Origin: Amblyomma americanum
Taxonomy: Eukaryota; Arthropoda; Arachnida; Ixodida; Ixodidae
Direction of reading: 5' to 3'
Assembly (NCBI RefSeq): GCF_052857255.1
Contig: NC_135507.1
Coordinates: 70,442,221-70,506,220, forward strand
Length of the DNA stretch: 64,000 nucleotides
The position numbers were made by a program, and so were the translations under genes. How positions within the stretch are numbered: the stretch's first letter is position 1; each line of letters opens with the position of its first letter. A model generated the notes under the pieces. The model did not search any database and had not been told where the DNA came from. It saw only the letters and a program-made list of their open reading frames with translations. Positions 45,370-57,441 of the stretch are shown piece by piece.

Positions 45370-45955
45370 TTTCAAGACGCGTTCACACTGCACCCAATTT
45401 CCGGCGAGAGAAGCGGATTTGCATCGCCGGAAAAGGGGACTTGTTCTGATTTAGCCCGCCCGCGACGTCGGAGCCGACGCGGAACTGCGGCTGGTTCTCG
45501 CGTTTTCACAAAAGCAGCAAGATCTCACGGCAGTTTCGTATCGTTATCAGGAATTTGCGAACGAAGCGAGAGTGCGGGTGAACCCCGCACGCAGTTCGCC
45601 CGCTTTTCTGTCGTGTGTTGCGCGGCTTCACACTGTCTTGCGCCGTTTTATCGCAGCCCTTGTTATACTTTCCGGTTGTGAGCTTGTCGTGAGGATTGGG
45701 AGCTCATTTATGGCATCGAGTAGCATCTCCACAGAGAAAGCGCCAGCCCGCTCTGCTGCCATGATTGCCGCTATACTGGATTCTTACCGGATGTGACGCT
45801 TCGTCGCTTCCGCGGCGAAGGCGGGAAAATGGGTCTAGGACCGATCGCGCTCGCCGCGCCGCTTTCCGCCTTCGTCGGCGTCAAAAGCGGCCGAATCTGT
45901 CCGAATCCACTTCGCCCGCCGGAAATTTGCTCCAGTGGGAATGCGCCTTTAGACC
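45370..45955. mobile_element. MITE-like element with inverted ends
   Basis: The left segment GCGTTCACACTGCACCCAAT and the reverse complement of the right end (GCATTCCCACTGGAGCAAAT) are similar, and both continue into TTTCCGGCG and a GAAGNGGATT motif. The element is GC-rich and about 590 bp. The flanking duplication is unclear. Internal short frames have no motif. Confidence 0.5.
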
Positions 45956-46065
45956 GCCAATTCTTAAGGCGAAGGTTCCCGGGGAAGACGTAGTTTCTGC
46001 AGTCTGGACGTACACGAGGCGAACACGAAAGGCGGGGAGCCGCACACCTTCTCCGTCGCCGGAAC

Positions 46066-46213
46066 TAAGAAGTACTTGCAACTGGGCTTGTTGGTGCATA
46101 TTCGTGAAAGACATAAGAGCGCAAACTGGCAACACGGATGAGGAAGGGAACAGGACGAGCGCTACTTTCTTTCACGAATATGCACCAACAAGCCCAGTTG
46201 CAAGTACTTCTTA
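46066..46213. repeat. Foldback with perfect 46-bp arms
   Basis: 46066-46111 (TAAGAAGTACTTGCAACTGG onward) and 46168-46213 are exact reverse complements around a 56-base middle containing GAGCGCAAACTGGCAACACG and ACAGGACGAGCGCTAC. The identity of the arms implies recent origin, gene conversion or a constraint. No coding capacity. Confidence 0.92.
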
Positions 46214-47052
46214 TGTACTACACCGCTGGCAATGCTCTGCCGAAAAAAGCGATCTTGCAACTAAACAGCCTATTTTTTAAAAAATTGTGTAAATATTTAC
46301 GTGAAAGACAATGTTTAGTGCGTTAACAAGGCGATACTGGCCGGACCGTGCAGGTGGCCGCCGGTCCAGTGGGAACTGTAGTGCCGCAATCAGCATTTTC
46401 ATTATCAGACATGAGTCAGTCAGATAATCAGAGTGTAGGTAAAGCCTGTAGAAATTATACCTGGCAAGGCTATTGAACTCCCAAGTTCTAAGCCTTCTTT
46501 CCCGGAACGAAGTTCGATTTCAGCACAGTGAGGTTTCACAGAACTGGCTCCCGCGCAAAATACGTCTGTACGAAATTCCAGTATCAAATTAAATCCTGTT
46601 GGCGGCGTTGGTGTTGAAGTTTTTCATTCAAAGTGTGAGTAGTTCAGTACAGTCGTACCTTCCTATTTTCGCTGGAATGGCTGTATAGGATAGCGGGGCC
46701 GCAATGTGGCCGTCAAAGGCAACCAGAGTAGTCTTACCATGGAAATAAAGCACAAGCTTAACCACCTTTTTCTGAATCATCGCTCGCTCCGCCTTGCATT
46801 GCACGAGGTCCTAAGAAAGAAAAAGTTGCACTGCTTTCCAATTACAATAAGAACTCTTGGTTTATTTCTGTCCCTAGTGAGACTTGTCACAACGTAATCG
46901 CGCGCCTCATTTTATGAACTATATTTCTTGCAGGCACGGTAGCTATTGACACTCAGCTTTTGGGTAATGCGCAGGCGTGAACGCAAAAAAATCACGGGCG
47001 GTTTAGCTTACGGTTAACCACGAATTATCGTGCGCTAGCACCATTGGTACTT
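46214..47052. other. No gene recognised
   Basis: Intergenic DNA; frames of 63 codons or less, nothing supportable. Confidence 0.4.
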
Positions 47053-47966
47053 GTTTTGCATGGTTTATCTTGGATTTCTATGCATTTGCTTGATCTGAAC
47101 TGGCTTACCTCGGTTGATATAACATATTACGTAAGTTTGCGTGATATTGCATCATTTTAGACTTGTACCGCGGTGGAATTGGTCAATTCTCTGCATATAC
47201 AGATTCATGGGAGTCCCGATTCCGCTCCTGGCGCAGAGGTACAGCGGTTAAAACTACACGCCACTGCCTTTGCGATGGCAGGTGCTGCCATCGGTGGGGC
47301 TTATGAGATCATGTCTTTACTGAGGAATCTCTGCGACCAATCATTAATTGAACTGCCACGATGGGCAGTTTGCTCGCATTCCGGTGGGACTCTTCTGATG
47401 ACGTCACAAAGTCACGTGACAAAGGTTGCCCACGTGCTAGATGCAAACTTCGGACAGACAGAGAACCACTTTTTGGTGGAGTGGAAGCGCTAAAGCGCTA
47501 ACATAGCCACCACAGGAATCCTTCATTCCAGACACGGGGAGTTAGTGATTATCATTACTCAACCCAAAGGCTGCACTTTAGCGACCAGTTTGATTTTCAA
47601 GTGGCCTGAATAATATTTTATTTTAAGCGACAGCATAAGGACCACACTGCTGCGGAAAGCCGGCATTGCGCCGCGGGAAGACACTAAAGAAATAAAAAAA
47701 ACTTCATAGCGGGCGCAGCGGGATCCGAAACAGTGGCGCGCGCTAAAAGATCAGTTCAGCTGGCTGCATCTTCACACCACTAAACCGCTGTCCTGTACCT
47801 CTGCGCTAGGAGCGGAATCAGGACTCCCATGAATCTGTCAATGCAGAGAGTTGACCAATTCTGCAATATCACGCAAACTTACGTAATATGATATATCAAC
47901 CAAGGTAAGCCAGTTCAGATCAAGCAAAAGCATAGAAATCCAAGATAAACCATGCAAAAACAGGGC
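47053..47966. repeat. Long inverted repeat, arms about 190 bp
   Basis: 47053-47250 and 47781-47966 are inverted copies of high similarity, differing by scattered substitutions and a 25-bp segment (near 47155-47180) present only in the left arm. The 530-bp middle contains a 106-codon frame with no motif. Near the right arm, on the minus strand, a tRNA-like stretch (GCGGTTTAGTGG, then TTTCGGATCCC) may be a diverged SINE head. It could be a long-TIR transposon or an inverted duplication. Confidence 0.75.
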
Positions 47967-49160
47967 CAATGATGCAATCGCTCGATAATTCTTGCTAAAG
48001 ACTTTTTTAAGCAAGATATTTATTACATCGAAAATATATTCTATTTACATTAACTAACTTATTTGCAAAGCTTTTAGGAAATGCCACGAAACATATCGCA
48101 AAAAGACAGAGCAGCAGGTTACTAGACGCGAGGTAAGACTGAGCACATCACCAAGAGGGAATACAACTCCGATTCAAAGTCGGCCGGTTCATACACTTTT
48201 TTGAGATGAACGATCACCTTGGAGAAATCTTAATGTCCTGCCTGTACGAACTTCCAAGCTTTCAAGCTGTACTAGCAATGTCGTCGTCTTTGCCACGTAC
48301 CCGCGTTCACGCGTGTTAAACTGCCAGTCTCTCGCGCTGTAGTTTGAAAGCGTGGTCTTCATTATCTCTCCATCCGTGCGTGTGGAAGTGTCATTAGACG
48401 AGCATGCAGAAAACCGCACGAAATGCTGGGAGATTAGAGGCGGTAAAATTTAGAAGACCCAGTGCTATCGCAATGTCATCGGGTAATGCAATCGCGGCGG
48501 CTTAGTCCCACGTGCGCCGCTTCCGAAGATGAGTTGCAGCGCACCACAGCAGTGTTCATGCAGTGACGCTTGGCGTTCGGTTTCCCCTTTTTGGGCAACC
48601 GGATGCCGCAGTCCGCTCTTGGCCGTTCAGCCGGAGCCTACCGGAAGACGCACCCCTCTGGTCTTCCTGGAAGGAATGCTACTGCTACTGTGCGCACGCC
48701 CCTCTCCCCCCCCCCCCCCTTCCCCCTTTGGCGTAACAGTCTTGGCTGCCTGCCGGTCGGCTCAAACTCCCGGGAGCGCGCAAAGCACATAACACGTTGA
48801 CCCGTGGTAGCCCTGTCTGATGCCGCAAACAAATATGTTCAGTCCAACAAGCACGCAATAAATTCGTCGCAGCGCTGATGGAAGCAAGCAACTCTTCGTG
48901 TTAATGCTCGTTGCCGGCGCTGAACTCGCGACTGTTGCCTTGCAGGCAAGTAAAGGGGATCCTACTGTACATTACACGGTGACTTAACAGAAACCGGAGC
49001 TGTCCGCACAGGCGAGATAATGGAATTCACGTGGTTACTAAGAACGGCACCTGCTGATTTGATGAAAAGACCACGAGGCCAGAAAAACCTGCATAACACC
49101 GTCGAATCTTTTGATCGGTGTCTTCCCCTTTCGAATCTCACACTACTTCTGTATATTCCC
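47967..49160. other. No gene recognised
   Basis: AT-rich up to 48500, then a GC-rich stretch with a C run (48709-48719). Open frames here overlap on both strands and look compositional. Confidence 0.4.
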
Positions 49161-49345
49161 GTTCCGTAATGCATCATCATCATCATCAGCTTGACTACGC
49201 CCACCGCAGGGAAAATGCCTCTCCCATGTCTCTCCAATTAACCCTGTCCTTTGCCAGCTTAGCCCACCCTATGCAATTACAATTTCATTTTAAATCTATC
49301 CGAATAACCTCTCATTGGTCTCCTGTATCTTATTTCTTCTCGGAA
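49161..49345 (+). repeat. Dispersed repeat with (CAT)n tract
   Basis: A short (CAT)n run is followed by AGCTTGACTACGCCCACCGC and AATGCCTCTCCCATGTCTCT. This arrangement is typical of a widespread arthropod repeat thought to be the 3' end of a non-LTR element, here in reverse orientation. It is identified from memory only. Confidence 0.45.
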
Positions 49346-50426
49346 ATTCCCATATTGTGCCGACACCGCAGCAATGGGCGAACGTACCAGCGTAGCGCTG
49401 TTATAGCGGTAAAAAAATGAAAAACTACAATGAATGTATGATGATGTAGTCACTGATTCTTTTTTTTAATGAAGATGTGTGGCGCTGTGCGGCTGAGTTG
49501 CTGTTTCAAACCTTCTAATATGACGTTTAATGGGGCACACTGTGGTTCGCTTCTGTTTGTATTGCGGGATTTGTTTGTAATTTTGTAATCATTGTTTGTT
49601 TTTTTCTCGTATGGGATCATTTAGGTTGGCGGCCTGCCTTGCAGTCGGCCAGGCACTACCCGTTATCTTTCCTTTAACTATTTTGTAGAGACCCATCGTT
49701 CACCTTAAACGGCTTCGCAGGATGATCACGCGGTGTTCGCTGGTAAAGAACTTCGAGGATGCCAGCGTACCGTTGATCAGTTCAGTTTTGAAGGAAAGCA
49801 AGTGATTGACTCAAAACAGCTTGTCTCAAACTGGTTGACAAAATTGTACCCAAAATTTTGTTCATGCGTATGAGTATTTAGGCGGTGTTTTTTCTTTTTC
49901 CCCCCGGTGGGGGGAGCAGGGCGGACTCGGAAAAAGATATCGCTGCGGCGAAATTTGACCGTAGTGCCGTGGTGCTCTTGACAGAAAGCGGTTCACGCCG
50001 CCCACTCTAGGCGAGTTGTTTTGCCCGTGTGATTTCAATACCCGGCACACTGTTCGAAGACGTAATCTAGCCCCTTCTTGCAAAGTGCCGCAGGATCATA
50101 GAGCCATCGGAGAATTACCAGGATTTTGAAACCATTACCATCGTCACCTGGAGGGTAGCGGCGGAAACGTGGAGGGTCTTCACCTCCCAAAGATGCACTA
50201 TTATCATTATCTTCATCATCGCCATCATATCGAGGGTCAACGGCATGTTTCTTTGCGTGATTGTTGGAGTGTGTGTTACATGAGAGCTGGCGCGTTTACC
50301 TGCTGGACATTCCGAATGTCATTAATGTGGACTCGGTTGTGGGCACTGTTTGCAATGCATCATGCACGCATATGTAGTAATGTGCGATCTATATGGACCT
50401 TGAAATGGGGGTTGGTGGGGACTTGG
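49346..50426. other. No gene recognised
   Basis: Intergenic DNA with no frame above 73 codons before 50169. The frame at 50169-50477 overlaps the minisatellite and is not supported. Confidence 0.4.
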
Positions 50427-50550
50427 TGTGACGTGGAATTACATTGTTATCACGCGACTAGCTGTGACGTCACATAACATCATCGTCAAGTGACTAGGTT
50501 TGACGTCACATTACGTCGTTGTCGGGTTTCCTGGCATGACATCACACTCG
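50427..50550. repeat. 37-bp minisatellite containing TGACGTCA motifs
   Basis: About 3.4 diverged units of 36-37 bp start at 50427, 50463, 50500 and 50536. Each starts with GTGACGT or TGACGTCA, and units 2 and 3 contain the full TGACGTCA palindrome (CRE/ATF-type site). Confidence 0.7.
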
Positions 50551-51071
50551 TATGAAGATACCACTAATTCTACTAATTAGTCAGTGTTGCATAATAACAA
50601 TATTTATGAATGATCAGACATGTTAATTAATGTGTATTACTTATTATAATTAATTACGTTATATCATCACCTTCGTCGTGTGAATTGTCGGCTCAGGACG
50701 TCACATGGTGCCGTTTCTTGCCGACACTTTTTTGCGGATATTAACTTGAAACTGAGCCACGTAATGCTTTCGCATTATTAAAAGAAGCCACTCGCTTCTG
50801 CATAGACATAAATACAACGCGCATCTGATGGTGTACTACAGTCGCAGCTTGTTAAAAGTTTTCGAAGGCAGCATACAGAGGACTGGAAAAAGCGTTTTCT
50901 GGGTGGCAAAATTTTCATCTAATCTGAGTGCTCTCGCTATGCCGGATAGAGCTAGAAAATCGAAATATACTGATATGCGTCTGCATAGCCGTCGCGTTGG
51001 AAAGTACATTGGGAATCAGTTTCTTTACATTCGGTAACTTTTTTTAAAGTCTAGGAAGAGTATCCTGAATA

Positions 51072-51093
51072 CCCCCCCCCCCCCCCCCCCCCC
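51072..51093. repeat. Homopolymer C(22)
   Basis: An uninterrupted run of 22 C. Its true length may be uncertain, as such runs are prone to sequencing error. Shorter G runs occur at 53045-53060 and 53188-53199. Confidence 0.9.
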
Positions 51094-51692
51094 GCTCCCA
51101 ATTTCTGGTGGATGGTGCAGAAGGTCTGTGTTTGTCAATTGCCGGTTCGTGCGTGAATGAGCGAGAGGCTTCCAAAAGGAAGAATTATACGCGAAGCAGG
51201 TTGCTGAATACTGACACTGATAAGCTTACAAATAGTTAGTCAAGCAAACTTAATGAAAAAAGTTCCCCCTGACGTACTGGTGTTAACCGCGTAAGGGACA
51301 CCACTGTCCGCAGGCCATAAGCTCTCCGAGGGTTCAACCCATATAATAAGCTTCTCCTATTCCGTGCACATCAATAGTGTCTGTGCACGCCTTATTAAAT
51401 AATGACGGACCGCTTAGTGCCGTTATTGTTATAACTAATCATCACAAAAGTACCATCATCGTTTTGGCTTTCATGTCTCACAGTATTGTCAGAATTCTTT
51501 GAACTGAAAACTTCATCTTTTTTTTGCTTTTTTGTTTTCTGAGGTCGGGCAGCCGACCTCAACCCCAAATTTTGAGGTTGAGGTGAGGTCAAGATTTTCG
51601 AGGTCAAATGCCCACCTCTGCTAACTTCTGTCGCTAAGTTTAAGCCTATTTGACACAGAATTAATGGCGTATTATAAAAAATTAACTATCTC

Positions 51693-51965
51693 TTAACCGC
51701 AGCGGTGGCCGAGTGGTTGAGCATCCACGTCTCATACGTGGGTGCGGGGTTTGATTCCCATTTGCCGCCGGGTACCCACCAGTGATACAATCGGTACAAG
51801 CTTTCCCTTGGCCTGGTGCTCGGCCAGTAATTGGTGAAATGCTTGGAAAATGGGTCTTTGACGCCACATTGAGTAATCGGAAATTACCTTGTGCCATGGC
51901 GCTCAGTGGCAATAGTCGCCCTTGCGCCATAAAAATCCATAATCATCATAAATCATCATCATTAA
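51693..51965 (+). mobile_element. tRNA-derived SINE, family 3
   Basis: The head holds an A box (GTGGCCGAGTGGTT, from 51705) and a B box (GGTTTGATTCC, 51748-51758), 40 bases apart as in tRNAs. A body of about 170 bp and a tail built from ATC repeats (AATCATCATAAATCATCATC) follow. The head resembles a tRNA but the missing 3' acceptor half shows that it is not a tRNA gene. The body differs from families 1 and 2. Confidence 0.78.
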
Positions 51966-53690
51966 CAGCGCTGGGGGCGAGAGTACGCAATTCGTGCGCA
52001 AGGAGCGGTTCCGAACGACATAAGGTTACTCATTATTGTTTTGCTTGTGCCACTGAGTGAATGCGGCAATTTCACTACAAATTAAGGTATTATCCACTTA
52101 ACGCCAATAAACCCTCCAGCCATTAAGTCATGGCACCTCTTCGCGCAATTTTGGGTGCGCTCCGAGAAACCCTTAGAGCGTGGGGGGTAGCGGTCTCGAC
52201 CACAAAGGAGATGCCCTCGACTCAGCGTGGCAAGCTCAGCCGGAGACCAGCTACCAAGTGAGAAGGGGGGTGGCCCTTTGGTGCCCAGCTTTCGCCGGTC
52301 GCCAGCCATAGAATGGTTCAGAGCCAAAGGTTCACAAAACAAAACAAAGTTTATATAGCAGAAACGATACAGATGATTTCATAATCACTCCTACGAGCAC
52401 ATACAAAGTGATTTACAAAACAATGCAACTCGTGCAGAGTAACACTTGACAGGGATTAAAATTTAACAGAATATTTGCACCCAGACTGCACCAACACAGA
52501 GGGAGACAAACAAGCAAAACACAATTTGTTCACCGGGCACTGCGACAGTCCGACGACCTGAGGAACATGACGGGGGCGATCCGCAGGTTGACGCACGTTG
52601 CCTCGCTGGTTCGTGGCTGGTCGAGTGGTGTTCTCCCGGGAGTCGAGCAGGCCCGTTTCTCTGAAGCTTAAACAGTGGCTCGGGCTGACAGACAGCGGTT
52701 AACGTCGCTCATTTGTAGGTGCGGTCCGCGTCTGTTCGGTCTTCGCGCCAAGGCAGGCGCGCTCATACACGCAGTATCAACTGCACAATTTCCTTCTCCT
52801 GCTCGCGCCGGGCGCATCACTCCATTGGTCGAGCGCCGAAACCGCTTTCCAGAAGCATCCAGATCTTTTAAGCACGCCGCCGCCGCCGGCTCGAAAGCGA
52901 ATGGGAGAGGGCATCACTTAGCCCGGTCGAGGGTTCGCCCTCTATGTCGACATTGAGTAGAAATTACTCAAACATTGTAGAGAAATCGACTGCTCGCGCG
53001 GCGATGTTTAATCGAGATTCTTAGATTGGTAGGTCGCACCAGATGGGGGGGGGGGGGGGGAGAGAGAGAAAATAATGGGAATGCGCAGCCCTATAACTGT
53101 CTCCTTAAGTAGGGACCACCGCAACGGGGCCGAGCGATATAGATGGAATAAAGAGATGTGAGAGGAGGCAGATCAGGAGCGGGAGTAGGGGGGGGGGGGG
53201 AGGGGGTCGGCATAAGGTGGCGGGTGACGCGACCGGCCCGAAGCGGCTCCAAGAGGGCTGGACTATCAAGGTGACATGGAAGGACCCATTCGCGTTAAGA
53301 TTACCGCATTAGCGGATTGCGGACGAGGATTATGCGCGCGAAAGAAGAGATAAGATTCCGCGAAGCGGCTGCGGGCATGTAATGCTCGCAAAGAGACGGA
53401 TAGTCGGCTCTAGGCAAAAAGGGAGCGAGCGAAACCGCCCGACGGCCAAGAGAGCGGGAGGGCAAGGGAAACAAGGCGCCCGATAGTATTAAGCGGTGGC
53501 GGCAGAAGCGGATGAGTCCGGGGCGTCCCGTCCGTGAACACAACGCAGACTACCGCCCATAGATAGCGAAGAGCGCGCCCGCGCACCCTTGTACGCCGAC
53601 GACTGACATGTTTGCCTTGCCGCCGCGCCGGCGAGCAGAGTGGAAAGGGCAGCAGCACACGCAAAGTTGCACGCTCTCCGGGGTTCCCTT
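51966..53690. other. Unassigned region with promoter-like or LTR-like segments
   Basis: On the minus strand, GC-rich sequence at 52980-52500 runs into AT-rich DNA with CTATATAAAC near 52360. This could be a solo LTR or a promoter, but no paired repeat or TG...CA ends were found. 53030-53690 is GC-rich with G runs. Open frames on both strands look compositional. Confidence 0.3.
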
Positions 53691-53723
53691 TCATTCATTC
53701 ATTCATTCATTCATTCATTCATT
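53691..53723. repeat. (ATTC)n microsatellite, LINE-D 3' tail
   Basis: Eight units, exactly at the 3' end of LINE-D, so best explained as its tail. Confidence 0.9.
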
Positions 53724-54009
53724 TACATTTATTCATAACCTTGCCTCACAAATTATCAATACACTGACTGAACCCATAGCCAGATGCTAGTGTGAGGTTC
53801 AGAAACATAATACATACTGGCAATGACACAGCACTTGTGTAAAATGAGAAGTACAAAATCAACGGCGAAAAACCAAAATACCGCATACAATGAGAAGAAA
53901 ACATAATAATGTGCATTTTACCGCAGAATGAGTAAAGATCTATCAAAAACAAAATTGTACAAGAAATACAAAGCGTAAACGACTACCACAGAGGTCAAAT
54001 AAGACTCAT

Positions 54010-56826
54010 AAATTATGTTCTTAATGTTTTATTTGTTTCGTGGCACTGTTTTGTTTCTGAGGGTAAAGCATTCCAAACCTTGGCTCTTGAAAACTGCACC
54101 AATCTTTCGCTGTAGATGTTATTAATCGGTGGCAGATTAAATTTACTATGTGTGAGGTTTCTTGAGAGTCGAGAAGGACAGCGAAACAGGGAGGCATTGA
54201 AAGGTTGATTACATTCTCCTTGTTGTTTACACACACCGCTATGTTTAATGTCCCAACAAGGTCAAAAGGGGGGATATTTACTAACTGGAAAAGTGGTCTA
54301 CTTGGCTCGTTGTACTTGCTTTGTGTTATAATTCGGATAGCCCGTTTTTGTAATCGCCGGATACGATCAAGGTAAGTGTTTTATGTCAAACTCCATGATT
54401 CTACACAGTATGTTAAATGACTGTTAATAACGGCAAAATAAAGGGTACGCAGTGTATGTGTATTAAAACAATCGCGGGCCTGTAATAAGACATAACAGCC
54501 CTGAAGCCAACTTAGAACTGACGGCGCTAATCTGATTTTTCCAGTGAAGGTGTTCATCTAGAATGACACCAAGATAGTTAAATGAGTGTGTTCGTTCAAG
54601 TGAGTGGTCGTTACTGAATATGTTAATTTGGTTGCTGTCAATGACTTTTGCTCGTGGGCTAAATACTATATATTTGGTTTTGCTTGAATTAATCGTTAGC
54701 TTGTTGTAAAAAACCAACAATAATTCTTTTCGGTTCAGCGTTTGTTTTTGCTTCTAAATCCGCATGGTTGTCAGCTGTAACTATGATGGCAGTGTCATCT
54801 GCATACATTAAAATATCAGAGCAACTTAGGGACTTCGGCAAATCATTCAAGTATAACAAAAACAACATGGGCCCTAAAACGGATCCTTGAGGAACCCCGG
54901 TCTGTAAATATTGAAGTGATGATATGTTATTCATAACTGCAGCTTGTTGACGGTTTTCGATGTAACTAGAAAGTAAGCTGTAGACTTCACCGCGGAATCC
55001 ATAATGGTTTAATTTGTGCAGCATAATAGCGTGGTTCACGGTATCAAACGCTTTCTTTAAATTAACAAAGACTACGGCGGCCAGTCTGTTTTCATGTAAT
55101 GCCGTATTAATTAATTGAGTCAAGCTTAGAACAGCAGATGCCGTTGAATGATGTTTTCGAAATCCATGTTGCTCTTGACAGAGTAAGTTATACTTTTCTA
55201 AGAATTTGCAAATATTGTTGGATAGAATCTTTTTCTTAAGTATTATTAATAACACTTAGGCGAGAGATGGGTCTGTAGCTTGACGGATTGGATCGGTCTC
55301 TATCTTTGTATACCGGGACAATTTTGGCAATCTTTACAGCGGAGGGGTACTTTGCACATTTTAATGAATGATTAAAAATTTTCACAAGATGCGTACCAAG
55401 ATATCAGTGTTTTCCTTAATTATGCGTGGGTAAATTCCGTCCAGTCCAGCAGATTTATTGCCTGGTGAGCTCAGAATAATGGATGCAATTTCATCGGGTT
55501 TGATTTCAAACATTCCAAAGGTATTGAGAACTGGATTGGATGCAGCATTTTGTTGTTGTGATTCATGGATTTTAACAGCTAAGGACGAGCCGATATTGGT
55601 GAAAAATGAATTAAATCTTTCTGTAATACTGCCATCTATTCTCTTCGGGAGAACACGGCGCAAATTTGCTTTGCCAGCGACTTCATTTATTATTTTCCAG
55701 ACCATATGCGAATTGCCGGATGCTTGTTCAACTAAACGCGTGTAATATGCTTTTTTTCGTTCCCACATCATCGACACGGATCTGTTGCGCAGGCTCTTAA
55801 ATTGGTTTAGATAGTAAACATTATCTTTGTGTTGCTTCCATTTGCGGTACCATGAATATTTTTCTTTTAGAACGGCGAGGATTGGCTCAGTCATCCAAGG
55901 TCATAGTGGCGCCTCATAAGAGCGAACACTAATATTTCTGCTGCAGTTAGTATCCATTTGCGAAAGCGTGTCTATTAGGTTACTAAACTATGTATCGACG
56001 TCGTCATGGCATATTACATTGGGGTCGACGGCCAGTAATTTTTCACGCAGCAGGGCATAATCTATTTCAGATAGGTACATCTTGCTCTCACGTTCTGGTT
56101 TTATATCAGTGTCAACCGCAACAAAAAGTGGGAGGTGATAGGAGTTGGGTTCGCTGTAAACCCCAGCGCGTATCCCAGTCACTATATTTGTTAATGCATG
56201 ATCAATATTTGATAAAGAGGAGGTAGTTACAAGCGTGGGAGTGTTAATCAGGTTTCGGAAATTGTACGATGTTAACAGGTTCACGTAGTCTTTGTGGCAT
56301 TCGGTACTTGTATCAATATTGAAATCGCCCACAATAATTATGCGTTCTGAATGTGTAGTAAGAGTTTCAAAAATTCCTCAAGTTTATCAAGAAAGGAGAA
56401 TGGCGTGAATTTATTGGATGATAAATAACTCCAACAGTGAATGACAGGGGCAGTTTTATGAACAGTGTTTTTATGTGTGTATTACTGAGGGTGACTGGTG
56501 CCAAAAACGAGAAAGGCAGACTATTTTTGAGAAAAAGGCAACACCACCACCACGGTTTTCTTATTATCTCGGATGAGATAACATAACCTAGGCGGGAAGC
56601 ATAACGTTCTTATCTTTTTGCAGCCAGGTTTCTGTAAGCGCTACAATATCAAAAGATTGGGAATATCTCGTAAAACAAGCCACTAGAAGGTTCAGGTTCT
56701 TCCTTACACTGCGGATATTTGAGTAAAATATTGACGTATTTTTGTCGCTGCTTAACAGGTCATCATCTCTTATGGCCAAAGACATTGTAAGAGCAAACAG
56801 GTACAAAAACACAAGAGCATTGGTAA
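54010..56826 (-). pseudogene. LINE-D ORF2 (endonuclease and reverse transcriptase), broken
   Basis: Endonuclease: FYSNIRSVRKNLNLL and DIVALTETWLQKDK (56740-56600), then ENRGGGVAFF in another frame, VGDFNIDTS (near 56335) and SYHLPLFVAV in place of the usual SDH motif. Linker and RT: ERFNSFFTNIGSSLA, PGNKSAGLDGIYPRII (near 55440), QEQHGFRKHHSTASA, KKAFDTVNHA, TGVPQGSVLGPMLFLLYLND and MYADDTAIIV (near 54795), so the catalytic Asp pair is intact. The C-terminal part has SFNYLGVILDEHLHW. At least five frame interruptions occur. A hydrophobic run (LVFLYLFALTMSL) precedes the endonuclease. Confidence 0.87.
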
Positions 56827-56849
56827 TTAGACAATTTTTTCCAGGACAT

Positions 56850-57421
56850 TGTTGCGTTTCGCCTACGACGCGCGGTATAGCCGGCGCGGATGCAACGGAC
56901 GCCGGGGCTTCGTTCAAAGTGGTGGTCATTTTGGGCCCGTTCAGTGCTGCCGTAACGCCTCCCGCCAAGCGCGTCCAGGCAGGTTTCAATGCCACGTGTC
57001 GTCGTGTGTGCGTGTGTCTGTGTGCATGTTGGTGCCCACGCTTGTCAAAGCGCGGCAGCCGGGGAGAGGAGCTCCCCAACTGGGAGGCGAGGAGGTCTGA
57101 CCGGCGCCGGCCCGGCGGACGCGCACGTCACGTCTGAACATGTCCGAGCGTCGCCGTATCGGGCGCCTCATCCCGTGCCGTTCCTTCTTGCCCTCGACTC
57201 CGAGGGTATAAAAGGCAGCTGCCCCGGACGCCAAGGAGACTTCGATTTCTTCCTTCGAGTAACGTGGTCGCCCTGACCGGCTGCTCTTTTGCGATGCCAG
57301 AATAAACAAATTGTTCTGTTGCCAGTCGACTCATCCTTTGCCGGGACCTTCGGATGTTACCAGCTGTGCCCCAGGCCGCCAGGCCAACGCTACCCTTGGG
57401 GCTTGCGACCCATTTGCAACA
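56850..57421 (+). repeat. 5' LTR of gypsy-2
   Basis: 572 bp, TGTTGC...GCAACA with a perfect 6-bp terminal inverted repeat. TATA at 57207, poly(A) signal AATAAA at 57301-57306. Ten substitutions and no indels against the 3' LTR. Confidence 0.95.
57207..57213 (+). promoter_or_regulatory. TATA box of gypsy-2 5' LTR
   Basis: TATAAAA in GAGGGTATAAAAGGC, conserved in the other LTR at 61768, 94 bp before the AATAAA signal. This is a typical U3/R layout. Confidence 0.75.
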
Positions 57422-57423
57422 AC

Positions 57424-57441
57424 TGGTTGCCAGCGGTGAGA
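57424..57441 (+). other. Probable primer binding site of gypsy-2
   Basis: TGGTTGCCAGCGGTGAGA begins two bases after the LTR, with TGG placed to pair with a tRNA CCA end. I cannot match it to a particular tRNA. A similar word (TGGTTGCCTGCAGCGG) recurs at 57541. Confidence 0.5.

Noticed and set aside
51700..51760. tRNA gene
   Set aside because: A and B boxes are present, but no 3' acceptor half follows the B box; it is the head of a SINE. The same holds for 17480-17540 and 38280-38352 on the minus strand.
52082..52980. Solo LTR on the minus strand
   Set aside because: TATA-like and LTR-like composition was noticed, but no TG...CA ends, no duplication and no second copy were found.
56842..57309. 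Frames on both strands in the gypsy-2 5' LTR (repeated at 61411-61982)
   Set aside because: Present in both LTRs and explained by their GC content; only the first part of the minus frame 56588-57079 is real, as LINE-D ORF2.
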